Below, piece by piece: positions 29,397 to 38,591 of a DNA stretch of 64,000 nt. Numbering within the stretch: position 1 is the first letter of the stretch; each line of letters starts with the position of its first letter. The position numbers and the translations under genes are program-made. Under the pieces are notes generated by a model. That model saw nothing but the letters and a program-made list of their open reading frames with translations, had not been told where the DNA came from and searched no databases. The DNA is taken from assembly GCF_046244385.1 (NCBI RefSeq), contig NZ_CP176366.1, forward strand, positions 186,001 through 250,000, written 5' to 3'. Origin of the DNA: Methanospirillum stamsii (lineage in GTDB: Archaea; Halobacteriota; Methanomicrobia; Methanomicrobiales; Methanospirillaceae).

Positions 29397-30059
29397 TCAG
29401 GTATAAGCAATCATCACGCCGTACATCTCGTACCAGTATGGGAAAATTACCCATGAAAATCCTGCTTTTATGAGTTCTTTTCTGACATAATCAGGATTAT
29501 ATCCTTTGATCATTGGTTCAAGCGGCTTTAACATGAGATCTGTCTCTGCCTCAGTCATCCCATTCTGAATCATCTGTTCCCTCCAATGGGAGACATACAA
29601 TTCAAATTCCCACTTGTCCAGCGGCTCAAAAATATCTCCATATGCAAATACTCCGCCAGGCGAAATTCTCTGACGGATGCGAAGAAGGATTTCCGGTATC
29701 TTTTCCCGTGGGAGAGCAAACAGGCATTGTGTCAGAACAACTGCATCAAATGTTCCATCCGGAATATCCTGTGTAATATCACAGGTACAGAACCGTACAT
29801 CAGAGAGTTCGGGTTTTTTCTGTGCAACAGCCATCATATCCGGATTAATATCAGAGCAGACTATCTGTGCATCCTTAAACTGCTGCCGGACCAGCCGGGT
29901 CAGAAAACCGGTTCCAGATGCCAGTTCAAGAATTGTTTTTGTCTGCTTTGGAATAAACTCAATCACCGTTGAAAAAAACGTATCATAATGGGGAAGTGCC
30001 ATCCTCTCTAGTTCATCGTACCGACCAGGTAACTCCAGTTGGTACTGAAAATTATTCAT
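29397..30059 (-). CDS. Class I SAM-dependent methyltransferase
   Basis: A 220-residue enzyme with motif I ILELASGTGFLTRLV (about 41-55), motif II VCSDINPDMM and TCDITQDIPDGTFDAVVLTQCLFALP as motifs III/IV. The layout is that of UbiE/TehB-like small-molecule methyltransferases. It starts about 100 bp upstream of AglB on the same strand. The substrate is not apparent, and the protein is not a close relative of the one at 25716. Confidence 0.85.
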   Translation of the reverse strand: MNNFQYQLELPGRYDELERMALPHYDTFFSTVIEFIPKQTKTILELASGTGFLTRLVRQQFKDAQIVCSDINPDMMAVAQKKPELSDVRFCTCDITQDIPDGTFDAVVLTQCLFALPREKIPEILLRIRQRISPGGVFAYGDIFEPLDKWEFELYVSHWREQMIQNGMTEAETDLMLKPLEPMIKGYNPDYVRKELIKAGFSWVIFPYWYEMYGVMIAYT

Positions 30060-30314
30060 ACTCTATTTGGGACAGGCTCTGAATTGAATGTTTCTTATGG
30101 TAATCCGGTTAATTGGGATGGAGTTTTTTACCGCTTCTAACACCCGGAGACCAGAAGGGGTTTTAAAGGCTTTCCATATTGATGCAAACCATAAAAAAGG
30201 GTTATTTTCATGGCATTATCCTTGATCAGAATGGAATTCAAAACCCGTAAAATTTTGTTTATGACATATACTCAGTATTGACGTATCATTCAGAGATATC
30301 CAGTAAAATCTGGA

Positions 30315-31600
30315 GGCTCTTCGTCGTTTCAAGTGGGTAAGTCAAATTTTAGTTGTCCCAATCTTAAGTAGATCATAGTCATAAAATTGTCATCATTACG
30401 ATAACCTCTTGCATTCGCTTTTAAGGCCTGAATGAGACTATTAAGTCCTTCTAACAAACCATTTGTGAATCGATTATTGAAATAATTTATTATCCCATTC
30501 CAATGGTTTTTTATTGTCTTTGCAACCTTCACCATTGGATGAATCCTGGAATGAGTAGCCCAAAAATACCATTTTTTAAAGTAAGCGTTGGCTGATTCAA
30601 TATCCTGCATCCCCCAAAGACCCTGAAGACTTAATTTTAGATTATAAGCCCTTACCGTCTTTATATTCATATCCTTAAGAGTGCCTAATGTTTCTTTTTG
30701 TTTTTCCGTTAATGAAGAAGGATTTTTAAGCCAAATCATTCGAGTTTTTTTCAAAAATCCATTTAATGTCTGTTCCAACCTTCTTACTTCATCCAATGCT
30801 TCATTCACTAATTTCATAACATGAAATTTATCAAATATAATTGAGGATTTAGGAAATGTCTCCGTTATCCCTTTAATGAACGCAGGAGACATATCACAAC
30901 AAAAATCACTTATCTGCTCCAATGTTCCTTTATGAGATTTCAACGAATCTGCAAAGGTTATTAGGGTAGACGAATCCTTTCCTTTACAAATATGAATGAT
31001 ACGACCTGTATCGAGATTTGCAAAAACAGTAATATATTCATGTCCTTTTCGTCTGGATGTTTCATCAACTCCAACTGAGGTAACCTCTGAGAGATCAGAT
31101 TTTTCTATTGCATCTTTAACATAGTGTTCAATTACTCTCCAAATTTGTTTATCTCGAAGTCCGAACTTTTTCGCAATTTGAGAGATTTGCATGGTTTGTG
31201 CGAAAAGAACAAACATCGCTTCCATTAAGAGAGTGAATCCACTATTTTCCCTAGCCCATGGAACATTTACTTGATGAACATTACAATGAGGACACTTTAT
31301 TCGAGGAATTCTTGCATGGAGGTATGTTTGGTGTTCAAAAAAATCTAAATGACGCCAGGTTCGCTTATTTGTATCATAAACCGGACAATCTAATGTGTTA
31401 CATATAGGACAAGGAAATTTCGAACCCTCTGGAAAATCAATCCAGATATCAAGTCTGCGTTCTCCTTCATTAAATTTTAATAATGATATAATCCAAGGAG
31501 CAGTAAGATGAAGGGCTGAACGAAATAATTCTTCAGTAATAATCATATAGTAATTTTTTTGTTCAAACTACATCATACCCACTCAAACTGACGAAGAGCC
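30315..31600. mobile_element. Intact ISL3-family insertion sequence with 8-bp target duplication
   Basis: A 1,286-bp element bounded by imperfect 24-bp terminal inverted repeats starting GGCTCTTCGTC at both ends (20 of 24 positions match). It is flanked by a perfect 8-bp direct repeat AATCTGGA at 30307-30314 and 31601-31608, the target duplication size typical of ISL3. It contains one transposase gene on the minus strand. Intact ends, intact gene and identical duplications indicate a recent insertion. It marks the left side of the accessory region. Confidence 0.92.
30329..31546 (-). CDS. ISL3-family transposase
   Basis: A 405-residue DDE transposase. An N-terminal zinc-finger region (CPICNTLDCPVYD, then CPHCNVHQ) is followed by an HTH segment and the catalytic core with VGVDETSRRKGHEY (first Asp), IIFDKFHVMKLVNEALDEVRR (second Asp) and NGLLEGLNSLIQALKANARGYRN (Glu), all described from sequence. 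The frame is complete and the gene fills the IS, ending 14 bp from the left terminus. Confidence 0.93.
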   Translation of the reverse strand: MIITEELFRSALHLTAPWIISLLKFNEGERRLDIWIDFPEGSKFPCPICNTLDCPVYDTNKRTWRHLDFFEHQTYLHARIPRIKCPHCNVHQVNVPWARENSGFTLLMEAMFVLFAQTMQISQIAKKFGLRDKQIWRVIEHYVKDAIEKSDLSEVTSVGVDETSRRKGHEYITVFANLDTGRIIHICKGKDSSTLITFADSLKSHKGTLEQISDFCCDMSPAFIKGITETFPKSSIIFDKFHVMKLVNEALDEVRRLEQTLNGFLKKTRMIWLKNPSSLTEKQKETLGTLKDMNIKTVRAYNLKLSLQGLWGMQDIESANAYFKKWYFWATHSRIHPMVKVAKTIKNHWNGIINYFNNRFTNGLLEGLNSLIQALKANARGYRNDDNFMTMIYLRLGQLKFDLPT

Positions 31601-31794
31601 AATCTGGATAATGAATCAGACCTAAGAAATTTCCATTCGCTATTCCATGTGTTCCGGCTTTATCACAATTGTTAAAACGAAATTCCGCTACATTTTAATC
31701 TCATCCGCATACTAATTTTTCTGCCCGCCGAAAACTCCGGATACATTATTCTTTTTCCTTAAAATCCGGAATTGCCGGTGGGAGAGGTAGTACC

Positions 31795-32028
31795 ATGATT
31801 ACCATACCCGGATATCTCATTTTATTTGACCGGAAAGGCCGGTCATTATTTCGAACACGAAAAAAACCTTCGAAATCCAGAAAAGATGAAGTGTCCCCCG
31901 TCGCTGAGTTCGCCGCCAAGCTGATCACACGAGGGGAACAATCATACATTATTCTGGCACGTAAAAAAGGTACCTGCACCCTATTTACCCGGAAGGCCCT
32001 GGCGGACCGTGCTATGAGGTATCTATGA
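31795..32028 (+). CDS. Hypothetical protein, first gene of accessory replication operon
   Basis: A 77-residue basic protein (MITIPGYLILFDRKG, many Lys and Arg, no Cys, no membrane helix). GGGAGAGGTAG just upstream can serve as ribosome site, and its stop overlaps the next start (ATGA at 32025-32028). I do not recognise the family. Its place at the head of an operon with a primase-polymerase suggests a small DNA-binding or regulatory protein of the integrated element; that is inference. Confidence 0.6.
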   Translation: MITIPGYLILFDRKGRSLFRTRKKPSKSRKDEVSPVAEFAAKLITRGEQSYIILARKKGTCTLFTRKALADRAMRYL

Positions 32029-32369
32029 GCACTCCTTCCGGCTATCTGACGGTGCGGATAACTCCCCATGCAGCAAGGCTCTTTTTACAGCACCAGGGGT
32101 ACTTTACCGTCCATGTGACGAAATCAGCCCTCCCCATAGACTTTCTCGCGTGGAAAGAGCGAAATGAACTGCTCTTTGTGCATGTTGTCTCATCACGGAC
32201 AAAACAGGGCACACCATCATATCGTAATCTGGTAGGTGAACTTTGCAGCCTTGTCAGGAAGGTCCCTCTTCCCGGAGAGATGCAGCTGATGGTATATTCG
32301 GGCTGTTCCTGGAACCGGTTTCGGGTAAAGTCTGGTGGTATCTATGCCATGTCCGGAGAGTGTACATGA
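32025..32369 (+). CDS. Hypothetical protein, possible degenerate nuclease-like fold
   Basis: A 114-residue protein overlapping both neighbours by ATGA. The pattern STPSGYLTVRITPHAARLFL, then LPIDFLAWKERNELLFVHVVSSR and a final ELCSLVRKVPLPGEMQLMVYSG-type strand (quoted in parts), is reminiscent of small PD-(D/E)XK/Hjc-like archaeal proteins. In those, a D-x-x-A-W strand is followed by a short strand with catalytic residues, but the catalytic Glu and Lys are not evident. It could be an inactive relative that binds DNA. The evidence is weak. Confidence 0.5.
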   Translation: MSTPSGYLTVRITPHAARLFLQHQGYFTVHVTKSALPIDFLAWKERNELLFVHVVSSRTKQGTPSYRNLVGELCSLVRKVPLPGEMQLMVYSGCSWNRFRVKSGGIYAMSGECT

Positions 32370-35300
32370 CATCGGACCAAAAACAGAATATTCTCTCTGC
32401 GTTACGTATCCTTTCAAGTCCAGGCCAGGTTATTGAGACCAGGATTATCACGGCGGAAGGTATTGGTTCAGGATACTATGATAATCCGGAAAAATTAGCC
32501 GATGCAGCGGCCATTCTTGATACAAATTCACAGATCAAAGGGATATACATCACCCTGAACGAGGTGAACCCGGCTCTTTTGGCACGTCGTGCAAACCGGG
32601 TTTTGATGAGACTTTCAAAGAAGGATGCTACAACAGCAGACCAGGATATTACCCATAGATTATGGCTGCCGATAGATATTGATCCCCGTCGGCCTTCCGG
32701 GGTCTCATCTTCTGATCCCGAGCACAAGGCAAGTCTTCTTAAAGCCGGGAAGATTGCTGCATATCTTTCATCGGTTGGATGGCCAGAGCCACTCATAGCC
32801 GATTCAGGTAATGGTGCTCATCTTTTGTACAGGATTTCTCTTCCCAATGATACTCATAGCCGTGACTGTATCAAAAAGTGTCTTGAATCACTTGATATTC
32901 TCTTTTCCGACGAGGAGAATACGGTTGACACGGCCAATTTTAATGCCGCCCGGATTTGGAAACTCTATGGCACAACGTCAAGAAAGGGGGATTATACCTC
33001 TTCGCGTCCTCACCGGCGGTCAGAACTTCTGAAGGTTCCTGAAACACTTGAGATAGTGCCGGAGGATCTGTTAAACAGACTTGCAACTCTTTACCCGGAC
33101 GAGCCAAAAGAGACGAAGAAGCAAAATTCCCGGTCCCCGGAAGATCTTGGAGCATGGCTGTCCGGCCATGGTATCGGGTTTTCAAAAAAACCATATCATG
33201 ACGGAACACTCTATATCTTTGACCAGTGCCCATTTTCGGAGGCTCACCAGGATGGTGCTTATGCCATCCAGTTTGGTTCAGGGGCCATTTTTGCCGGATG
33301 TCACCATGATTCCTGCGGAGGAGGAGTTCAGCGGTGGAAAGAACTGCAAAGACGTTTTGACGGTGATGATACAGAGCAGCGTCTTAAAAAACTCAGGAGT
33401 GAGCGGTTACGTGAAAAGGCTGCATCTTCCGGACTCATAAAAAATCAGCCGGATGCAAGAATTTCAACCGAAGCAGAGCGAATTCTCCGGGATAGTTCAC
33501 CTATCCGGTACATGCTGGATGCATTTTCACAGGATCATGAAGGTGACACGGTTGTGGCCGAATGTCTTCTCATGTCGCTTGCATCCCGTTCGGTTATCAA
33601 TTCTAAAGGGCTTCATGTCTCCATTACCGGAGAATCGGGAAAAGGAAAGTCACATACGATTGATACGATGCTCAGTCTTGTGCCGGAAGAGCTCAGGATA
33701 GACGGGCGAATGAGTGATAAGGCTCTTTTTTACATCAGCGATTTAAAGCCGGGGTCGATTATTGCCCTTGATGATGTGAGTCTTTCAGATCAGATGCAGG
33801 AGATTTTGAAAGGAGTTACCACATCTTTTCAGCGTCCGTTCAGGTACCGGACCGTAAGCAAGGATAGAACCGGGATGACCTGCACAATTCCGGAACGGTG
33901 CGTTTGGTGGATTACCAAGGTTGAAGGAGCAGGGGACGACCAGGTGTTTAACCGGATGCTGACCTGCTGGATTGATGACAGTGAGGAATTGGATCAGCGG
34001 GTGCTTGCACGAACCCTTTCCGATGCTTCACGGGTTCCGACGAAAAATGCCAAAGTCCGGGATGAAGTGCTGATTATCCGGCAGATATGGCGGATGATTA
34101 CTCCCGCCTGGGTTGTTATTCCCTTTGCAGAGGATATTCATTTCCAGTCGGCTGCGAACCGAAGAAATCCGGACATGCTGCTAGATCTTATCAAGACGTT
34201 TGCAATCCTGAACCAGTTTCAGCGTGAACGAGCGGATATGGACACAATGCCGTGTGTGACTGCGACAGTTGATGATTTTTATGCTGCTGCACGGCTGTTT
34301 GATGCCCTGAACGGTGATACCGGAGGGCAGATAACAAAACTTACAAAACGGGAAGCATCGCTGATTGCTGCTATCCAGTCATTACAACTAACCGAGATGA
34401 CGATTCCGGATCTGCAGAAGGTGACCGGATGGCCGAGTTCGTCTATTCACAAACTCCTGAACGGGTACCAGTCAAGAGGAAGCCAGTACTCCGGACTGCT
34501 TGAGAAATGTCCGGCGATTTCTTTTCATGAACAGTCGGTGACCAGTGGCGAGAATGGGCAGATGGTCCAGCGGAGGATGAAAGTCTTTGTCTGGGATCAG
34601 TATCTCTATGATGCCTGGGTTTCTTCGGGGGCGGTATCACTCCGGTCCGGAACCGATGATTCAAAGAGAAATTCTGATTCAGATGGGACCGAGCCGGATT
34701 CCGGCCCTGGATATGATAAGCCAGAGGAGAAAATTTCGTGTTTGTCCGGCTTAGATGGAGGAGGTAAGGATTCTCTTCTCACGGGTGAGGGGTCGAATGA
34801 GGTTTGTGAAGCAGTGGCGGAAAAAGAGGGCCAAAGCTGCAGAAGTGAAGCGGCTGCTTCAATAAAAATTCCAAAGAATTGTCCGGATAATCTATCTTGT
34901 ACAAATATTCTTAGAGATCTTAGTGAGTGTGAAGCAGAAGGTGAACTCACTAGGAAGGAGGAATTCATCCCTGAAGATGAACGATTTCGTGACTATGAAC
35001 CCGGGGTTGCAGAACAGGAGTTAGAAAACCGAACCACATGCCCTCCAACTCCAATTCAGGATGATTTTTCCGGGCGGATTGCTGCTTCACACATGCAGCA
35101 GAATGCTTCACTGCTGATATCACAGGTAGATCCCCATGATTTTTCCCGGCTAGATGGGTGGCCGTCAATGCAGGTATGTGGGGTATGCGGAAGGAAACCG
35201 ACTGTTTATCGCCGGAAGAATCGGAATAACCAGGATACGCCGGATAATCCGGATGCGTTTTTGTGTGAAGGGTGTTACAACCGGGCGGTGAGCAGGTATA

Positions 35301-35485
35301 TTGCCAGGCTGATTCCTCTTCCGGGAGTAATTGATACGAGCCAGATGACAAGAATGGAGCCGGGTTCAAGGTGTTCACTCTGTAATCTTCTTCCGGTTGG
35401 TTGGTATGACAAAGAACGACAAATCGGCCTTTGTGATTCGTGTTATGAGCGGGAATGTGAGAGAAAACGGAGGGAGGAGGAATGA
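32366..35485 (+). CDS. Primase-polymerase / P-loop ATPase replication protein of an integrated element
   Basis: A 1,039-residue protein starting at the ATG that overlaps the previous stop. The N-terminal part has the archaeo-eukaryotic primase signature: LPIDIDP (metal-binding Asp pair, about residue 105), ADSGNGAHLLYR (about 148, catalytic His) and FNAARIWKLYGTTSRKG (about 194). The middle has a P-loop ATPase with Walker A GESGKGKS (about 421), Walker B IIALDDV and a sensor region FNRMLTCWIDD. A winged-helix segment (LTEMTIPDLQKVTGWPSSS) follows. The C-terminus has a long Ser/Asp-rich linker and two zinc fingers (CGVCGRKP...CEGCY and CSLCNLLP...CDSCY). The layout fits a plasmid or virus initiator/replicase. 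Confidence 0.82.
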   Translation: MTSDQKQNILSALRILSSPGQVIETRIITAEGIGSGYYDNPEKLADAAAILDTNSQIKGIYITLNEVNPALLARRANRVLMRLSKKDATTADQDITHRLWLPIDIDPRRPSGVSSSDPEHKASLLKAGKIAAYLSSVGWPEPLIADSGNGAHLLYRISLPNDTHSRDCIKKCLESLDILFSDEENTVDTANFNAARIWKLYGTTSRKGDYTSSRPHRRSELLKVPETLEIVPEDLLNRLATLYPDEPKETKKQNSRSPEDLGAWLSGHGIGFSKKPYHDGTLYIFDQCPFSEAHQDGAYAIQFGSGAIFAGCHHDSCGGGVQRWKELQRRFDGDDTEQRLKKLRSERLREKAASSGLIKNQPDARISTEAERILRDSSPIRYMLDAFSQDHEGDTVVAECLLMSLASRSVINSKGLHVSITGESGKGKSHTIDTMLSLVPEELRIDGRMSDKALFYISDLKPGSIIALDDVSLSDQMQEILKGVTTSFQRPFRYRTVSKDRTGMTCTIPERCVWWITKVEGAGDDQVFNRMLTCWIDDSEELDQRVLARTLSDASRVPTKNAKVRDEVLIIRQIWRMITPAWVVIPFAEDIHFQSAANRRNPDMLLDLIKTFAILNQFQRERADMDTMPCVTATVDDFYAAARLFDALNGDTGGQITKLTKREASLIAAIQSLQLTEMTIPDLQKVTGWPSSSIHKLLNGYQSRGSQYSGLLEKCPAISFHEQSVTSGENGQMVQRRMKVFVWDQYLYDAWVSSGAVSLRSGTDDSKRNSDSDGTEPDSGPGYDKPEEKISCLSGLDGGGKDSLLTGEGSNEVCEAVAEKEGQSCRSEAAASIKIPKNCPDNLSCTNILRDLSECEAEGELTRKEEFIPEDERFRDYEPGVAEQELENRTTCPPTPIQDDFSGRIAASHMQQNASLLISQVDPHDFSRLDGWPSMQVCGVCGRKPTVYRRKNRNNQDTPDNPDAFLCEGCYNRAVSRYIARLIPLPGVIDTSQMTRMEPGSRCSLCNLLPVGWYDKERQIGLCDSCYERECERKRREEE

Positions 35486-35649
35486 GCCGACCATTTATCG
35501 ATGATTGCAGGATTAAATGCTGCAAGCATCTTATCTGGGTTACGTATCAGTGGAAGAAGAATCCGAATAAGTCCGGACGGAGGAGAATTTGTGCACTGGC
35601 TAACCGGCCGCCTTCCTACCTCCTGAATTGTCCGCTGGAGGATGAGTAG
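35482..35649 (+). CDS. Small Cys-rich protein in the replication operon
   Basis: A 55-residue ORF whose ATG overlaps the replicase stop (ATGA at 35482-35485) and whose stop abuts the next start. It contains four to five Cys (DDCRIKCCKH near the N-terminus and CAL, NCPLEDE near the end) and a basic middle, suggesting a small zinc-binding, nucleic-acid-binding protein. The tight overlap on both sides is good evidence that it is translated. The family is not recognised. Confidence 0.65.
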   Translation: MSRPFIDDCRIKCCKHLIWVTYQWKKNPNKSGRRRICALANRPPSYLLNCPLEDE

Positions 35650-36036
35650 ATGGGATTTGTCGTCCGTTCAGAAAAACCGGCACAAAGCCAGGGGAAACGG
35701 ATTTTTGATCGTATTGGCAGGATGTTTTTGTCAGGTGAGTGTCTCCGGATTGGGATTGATGGATCCGGAGTGTTTGATATGAGCGTAAACGGGGCCGGTA
35801 TTGTTCTTTTAGGTCTTGGAGAGGCTGATGTATATGATGGCGGGTCTGCTCTCTCATCCGGAACGGCCTGGCTTTCAAAGAGCAGGAAAGGATTTTACTT
35901 TTCTATCAGGGGCCAAACGTTTGTGACTCCTGCAGATCGTGTGAGGAAAGTGCTGGAAGGTCTTCACCGGAAGGCTCCGGTTTTCCTGGTGCATGAAACA
36001 GAGGCTCGGGAGGCAGGCAAGGATACATCAGATTGA
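35650..36036 (+). CDS. Hypothetical protein of the replication operon
   Basis: A 128-residue soluble protein beginning directly after the stop of the preceding gene, with a GGAGGATGAG ribosome site inside that gene. It is beta-rich (LRIGIDGSGVFDMSVNGAGIVLLGLGEAD) and ends in a charged tail KDTSD. The family is not recognised. The sequence around its C-terminal codons and the following 80-90 bp recur in degenerate form at 43402-43500 ahead of the second lipoprotein copy. Confidence 0.6.
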   Translation: MGFVVRSEKPAQSQGKRIFDRIGRMFLSGECLRIGIDGSGVFDMSVNGAGIVLLGLGEADVYDGGSALSSGTAWLSKSRKGFYFSIRGQTFVTPADRVRKVLEGLHRKAPVFLVHETEAREAGKDTSD

Positions 36037-36179
36037 TCCTTTCCGGAGGTATTTCACCATAAGGGATAAGATTTGAGGAGTTTATCATGATGCAATGAAA
36101 TGGTATATCCTTCCCCCTTCGTTACTATTCAGCGATGCACCCAAACTCTAATATTCCGAAAAATGAATTTTAATTCTAA

Positions 36180-37682
36180 TCAAGCCAATGCGAGCTCCTG
36201 ATTGGTTGAAACGAGTGTAGGATGATTTTTTTGAGAATAATCAGGGATCCAGGGATCGCCCATAGTAGCTTTCATGAGTCCATCAATGATTGAAATCTCA
36301 TTTTTCTGCATCGTAGAAACATAGCTACGAATTCTTGAGAACGCCTGTGCCCCTTTTTCACTTCGGAAAAGTCCTGATATCTTCATTTTCAATTTCGGCA
36401 TCCGAATGTCGCGTTCGGCGAGGTTATTGTCGAATGGGGCCAGAGGATTCGTTAGAAAGAGCAGAATCTCGGTTTGATGATTTTGCATCCGCTCAAGAAG
36501 GTTTCTTGAATGGGGTTGTTTCCGCCTCCCTCTTTTACCTTTAATAGGTGTTGGAGGAGGATTTGCTTGCATGCCTTCAATAATTATGTTTGAGTACTCC
36601 TCATTAAGGAACTTGATTAGTGAAGGACCTACTAATTTGTCCTTATCATGAAAAATCTCTGAAATTTTCTTTGCCTTGAGCAGAAGTTCCCTCATCCTGA
36701 CAGCCCAGTCTTGTTTTGTTTCTTCCTCCACTCGTTTCAGTTCCCTTAAAATGTGAGCATTGCAGTATGCATGATTACAGGGATATTTGTGATATGAATC
36801 CCAGAAATCATGTACTGCTATCCCAAAATAATGTGGAAGAACTCCAAGAGCTTCAATTCCTGCATGTCCGCGACTTCCAAATATCCCGTATAATGTTAGT
36901 AGTTTGGTTGAGGCAACATGGAGCCAGGATTTCTTTTTACCCACTTTCATGCCGGTTTCATCTGTATGGATGACGGGTGATTCAATCAGCAATTCTCTAA
37001 TTTTATCTGTGAATCCCTCAAGATTCCCTCCAACCCGTTCAACCATATTGATGACAGTACCTGGGCTGATCGAACATCCATGAAGATCTGAAAGGATATG
37101 TGTGAGTCTTTTAACTGGGATCAGTTGATAAACGGAGAGATAAGCAACATATGCAGTTAAACGAACACCATATTGGACTTTTTGAGTGATGTGTCTCGGA
37201 AACTCTCCATTTGTGACAGTATGGCAATAAGGGCAGTGGTAAGAAAAGATACGGTGAGCAATCCATAGGATAGTTGCTGGAGGAATTTCAGCTTCCTGTC
37301 TTTCATCAAGGAATTGTAAAAGCTTAGTCTGTACTGTGGCACCACAACCTGAACAAACATTTGGAGCATGATCGATTTTTATGTCGGGATTTTCAACTGG
37401 TGATAATGTGGTCCCAATATGCCCAGTCTGTCCTCCGGGTCTATTTCCTCTAGAAACACGGCTATTTGAAATTTTTTTGTGGTTTAATGGATTTTTTGAC
37501 GGAGGAATACTACTGTTTGTGCTGTTTAGGTTAAAACGGTTCTCTAAATCTCGAACACGGGATTTTAGTTCACAAATCTCCTCTCTCAATAAAAGCAGTT
37601 GAGCCAGTAGACGTGAAATAATTTCGATTATAATGGGATGAGATTTTTGGATATATTCCTGTTCCTCATCACTAAATTCCAT
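36180..37682 (-). CDS. IS66-family transposase (TnpC type)
   Basis: A 500-residue transposase. It has an N-terminal coiled coil and linker (LNSTNSSIPPSKNPLNHKK), a zinc-binding segment (CSGCGAT and YHCPYC), and the DDE core with VIHTDETGMKV, VHDFWDSYHKY and NNLAERDIRM, typical of IS66 transposases. The frame is intact from the ATG at 37682 to the stop 60 bp inside the left end. Confidence 0.93.
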   Translation of the reverse strand: MEFSDEEQEYIQKSHPIIIEIISRLLAQLLLLREEICELKSRVRDLENRFNLNSTNSSIPPSKNPLNHKKISNSRVSRGNRPGGQTGHIGTTLSPVENPDIKIDHAPNVCSGCGATVQTKLLQFLDERQEAEIPPATILWIAHRIFSYHCPYCHTVTNGEFPRHITQKVQYGVRLTAYVAYLSVYQLIPVKRLTHILSDLHGCSISPGTVINMVERVGGNLEGFTDKIRELLIESPVIHTDETGMKVGKKKSWLHVASTKLLTLYGIFGSRGHAGIEALGVLPHYFGIAVHDFWDSYHKYPCNHAYCNAHILRELKRVEEETKQDWAVRMRELLLKAKKISEIFHDKDKLVGPSLIKFLNEEYSNIIIEGMQANPPPTPIKGKRGRRKQPHSRNLLERMQNHQTEILLFLTNPLAPFDNNLAERDIRMPKLKMKISGLFRSEKGAQAFSRIRSYVSTMQKNEISIIDGLMKATMGDPWIPDYSQKNHPTLVSTNQELALA

Positions 37683-37751
37683 AACCAGATCTAAATAATA
37701 GATTTGCGCTTCTAATACTAAGAATTTTCGGTCTTTTAAGGATGAATCATT

Positions 37752-37777
37752 AAATAAAAATCATATGATTTTTATTT
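37752..37777. repeat. 26-bp perfect palindrome upstream of the IS66 transposase
   Basis: AAATAAAAATCAT followed at once by its exact complement, lying 26 bp inside the right end and about 70 bp upstream of the transposase start. It may be a binding site for transposase or host factors, or part of the promoter. Confidence 0.6.
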
Positions 37778-37853
37778 CATTAGGGGTATGGCTGAATAGT
37801 AACCCCCCTTCTATCTTATTGTGCCGGTGTGCACACGGGCAGGGGATCTAAAC

Positions 37854-38357
37854 ATGGGGGATTTTGTTTCAAAATCAGTTGTGAAAAGTGCAGAACGGGT
37901 TCTTGCAACTCCGTTTGCCAGTAAGGATGCGATGAATACTATCATCAGTGGGATTATCACTGAAAATCCGTGGGAGTGTACATCTTACGAGTCCGGTGGA
38001 GCGACAATCGCCGGAGTGCAGAAGAACTCAGAGTATTATACCGGAACAGTCGTGTACGAGAATGTCGAAGGCAAACAGGTCGGGAGAATTTCAGTCAGAT
38101 CTTCCAGTTCCGGAGCGTTTGATACTAATATCTCAACCATTCTCGCCAATACGGCAATCAGTTCTGCGATGGGCGGAACTGCATCTCATGACAGTTCAGA
38201 GGATGGCTATAGTGTAACTCTTAAATGTCACACCGCTTCCGGAGAACTTTACAATGTGACTTTCAAGCGTGACAAGATTACGATTTCAAGCTATGAGTCA
38301 GATTCTATTCTGACTACGATTGAAACCTGGGCAGACACTGTTTCAGGTCTGGCCTGA
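37854..38357 (+). CDS. Hypothetical protein of the accessory operon
   Basis: A 167-residue soluble protein; the ATG at 37854 (MGDFVSKSVVKSAER) is preferred over an upstream start at 37821 that would lie close to the IS end. An amphipathic N-terminal helix is followed by Ser/Thr-rich beta segments (GRISVRSSSSGAFDTNIS, YSVTLKCHTASGELYNVTF). No signal peptide and no known motif are visible. It is separated from the upstream operon only by the IS66 insertion and is followed 23 bp later by the lipoprotein gene. Confidence 0.6.
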   Translation: MGDFVSKSVVKSAERVLATPFASKDAMNTIISGIITENPWECTSYESGGATIAGVQKNSEYYTGTVVYENVEGKQVGRISVRSSSSGAFDTNISTILANTAISSAMGGTASHDSSEDGYSVTLKCHTASGELYNVTFKRDKITISSYESDSILTTIETWADTVSGLA

Positions 38358-38591
38358 TCAGGTTTTCAGGGGAGCGTAGTATGAACAGGATTTTTCTTAT
38401 TCCTGGTTTCATCATCCTCCTTCTCATCTTCGGGGCCGGATGTGCAGACGAGATCTCATCGTCGATTGTGTGTGACGGTGCAACATGGGTCTCTTCGTCC
38501 GTCCTCGGACCAGAATCAGCGTATGCCAGCAGTTTTTTCACGACCGACCTTGCTTCGCTCGTGAGAAACCTGAAGCTTGACGACTCCCTGA

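Larger units (their letters stand above)
36121..37803. mobile_element. Intact single-gene IS66-family element with 8-bp target duplication
   Basis: A 1,683-bp element with 13-bp perfect terminal inverted repeats (GTTACTATTCAGC at the left, its complement at 37791-37803) and a perfect 8-bp duplication CCCCCTTC at 36113-36120 and 37804-37811. Only the TnpC-type transposase is present, as in the ISBst12-like subgroup lacking tnpA/tnpB. It is inserted between the 128-residue and 167-residue protein genes of the accessory operon. Older IS66 5'-remnants lie at 48058-48260 and 50796-50960. Confidence 0.92.
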
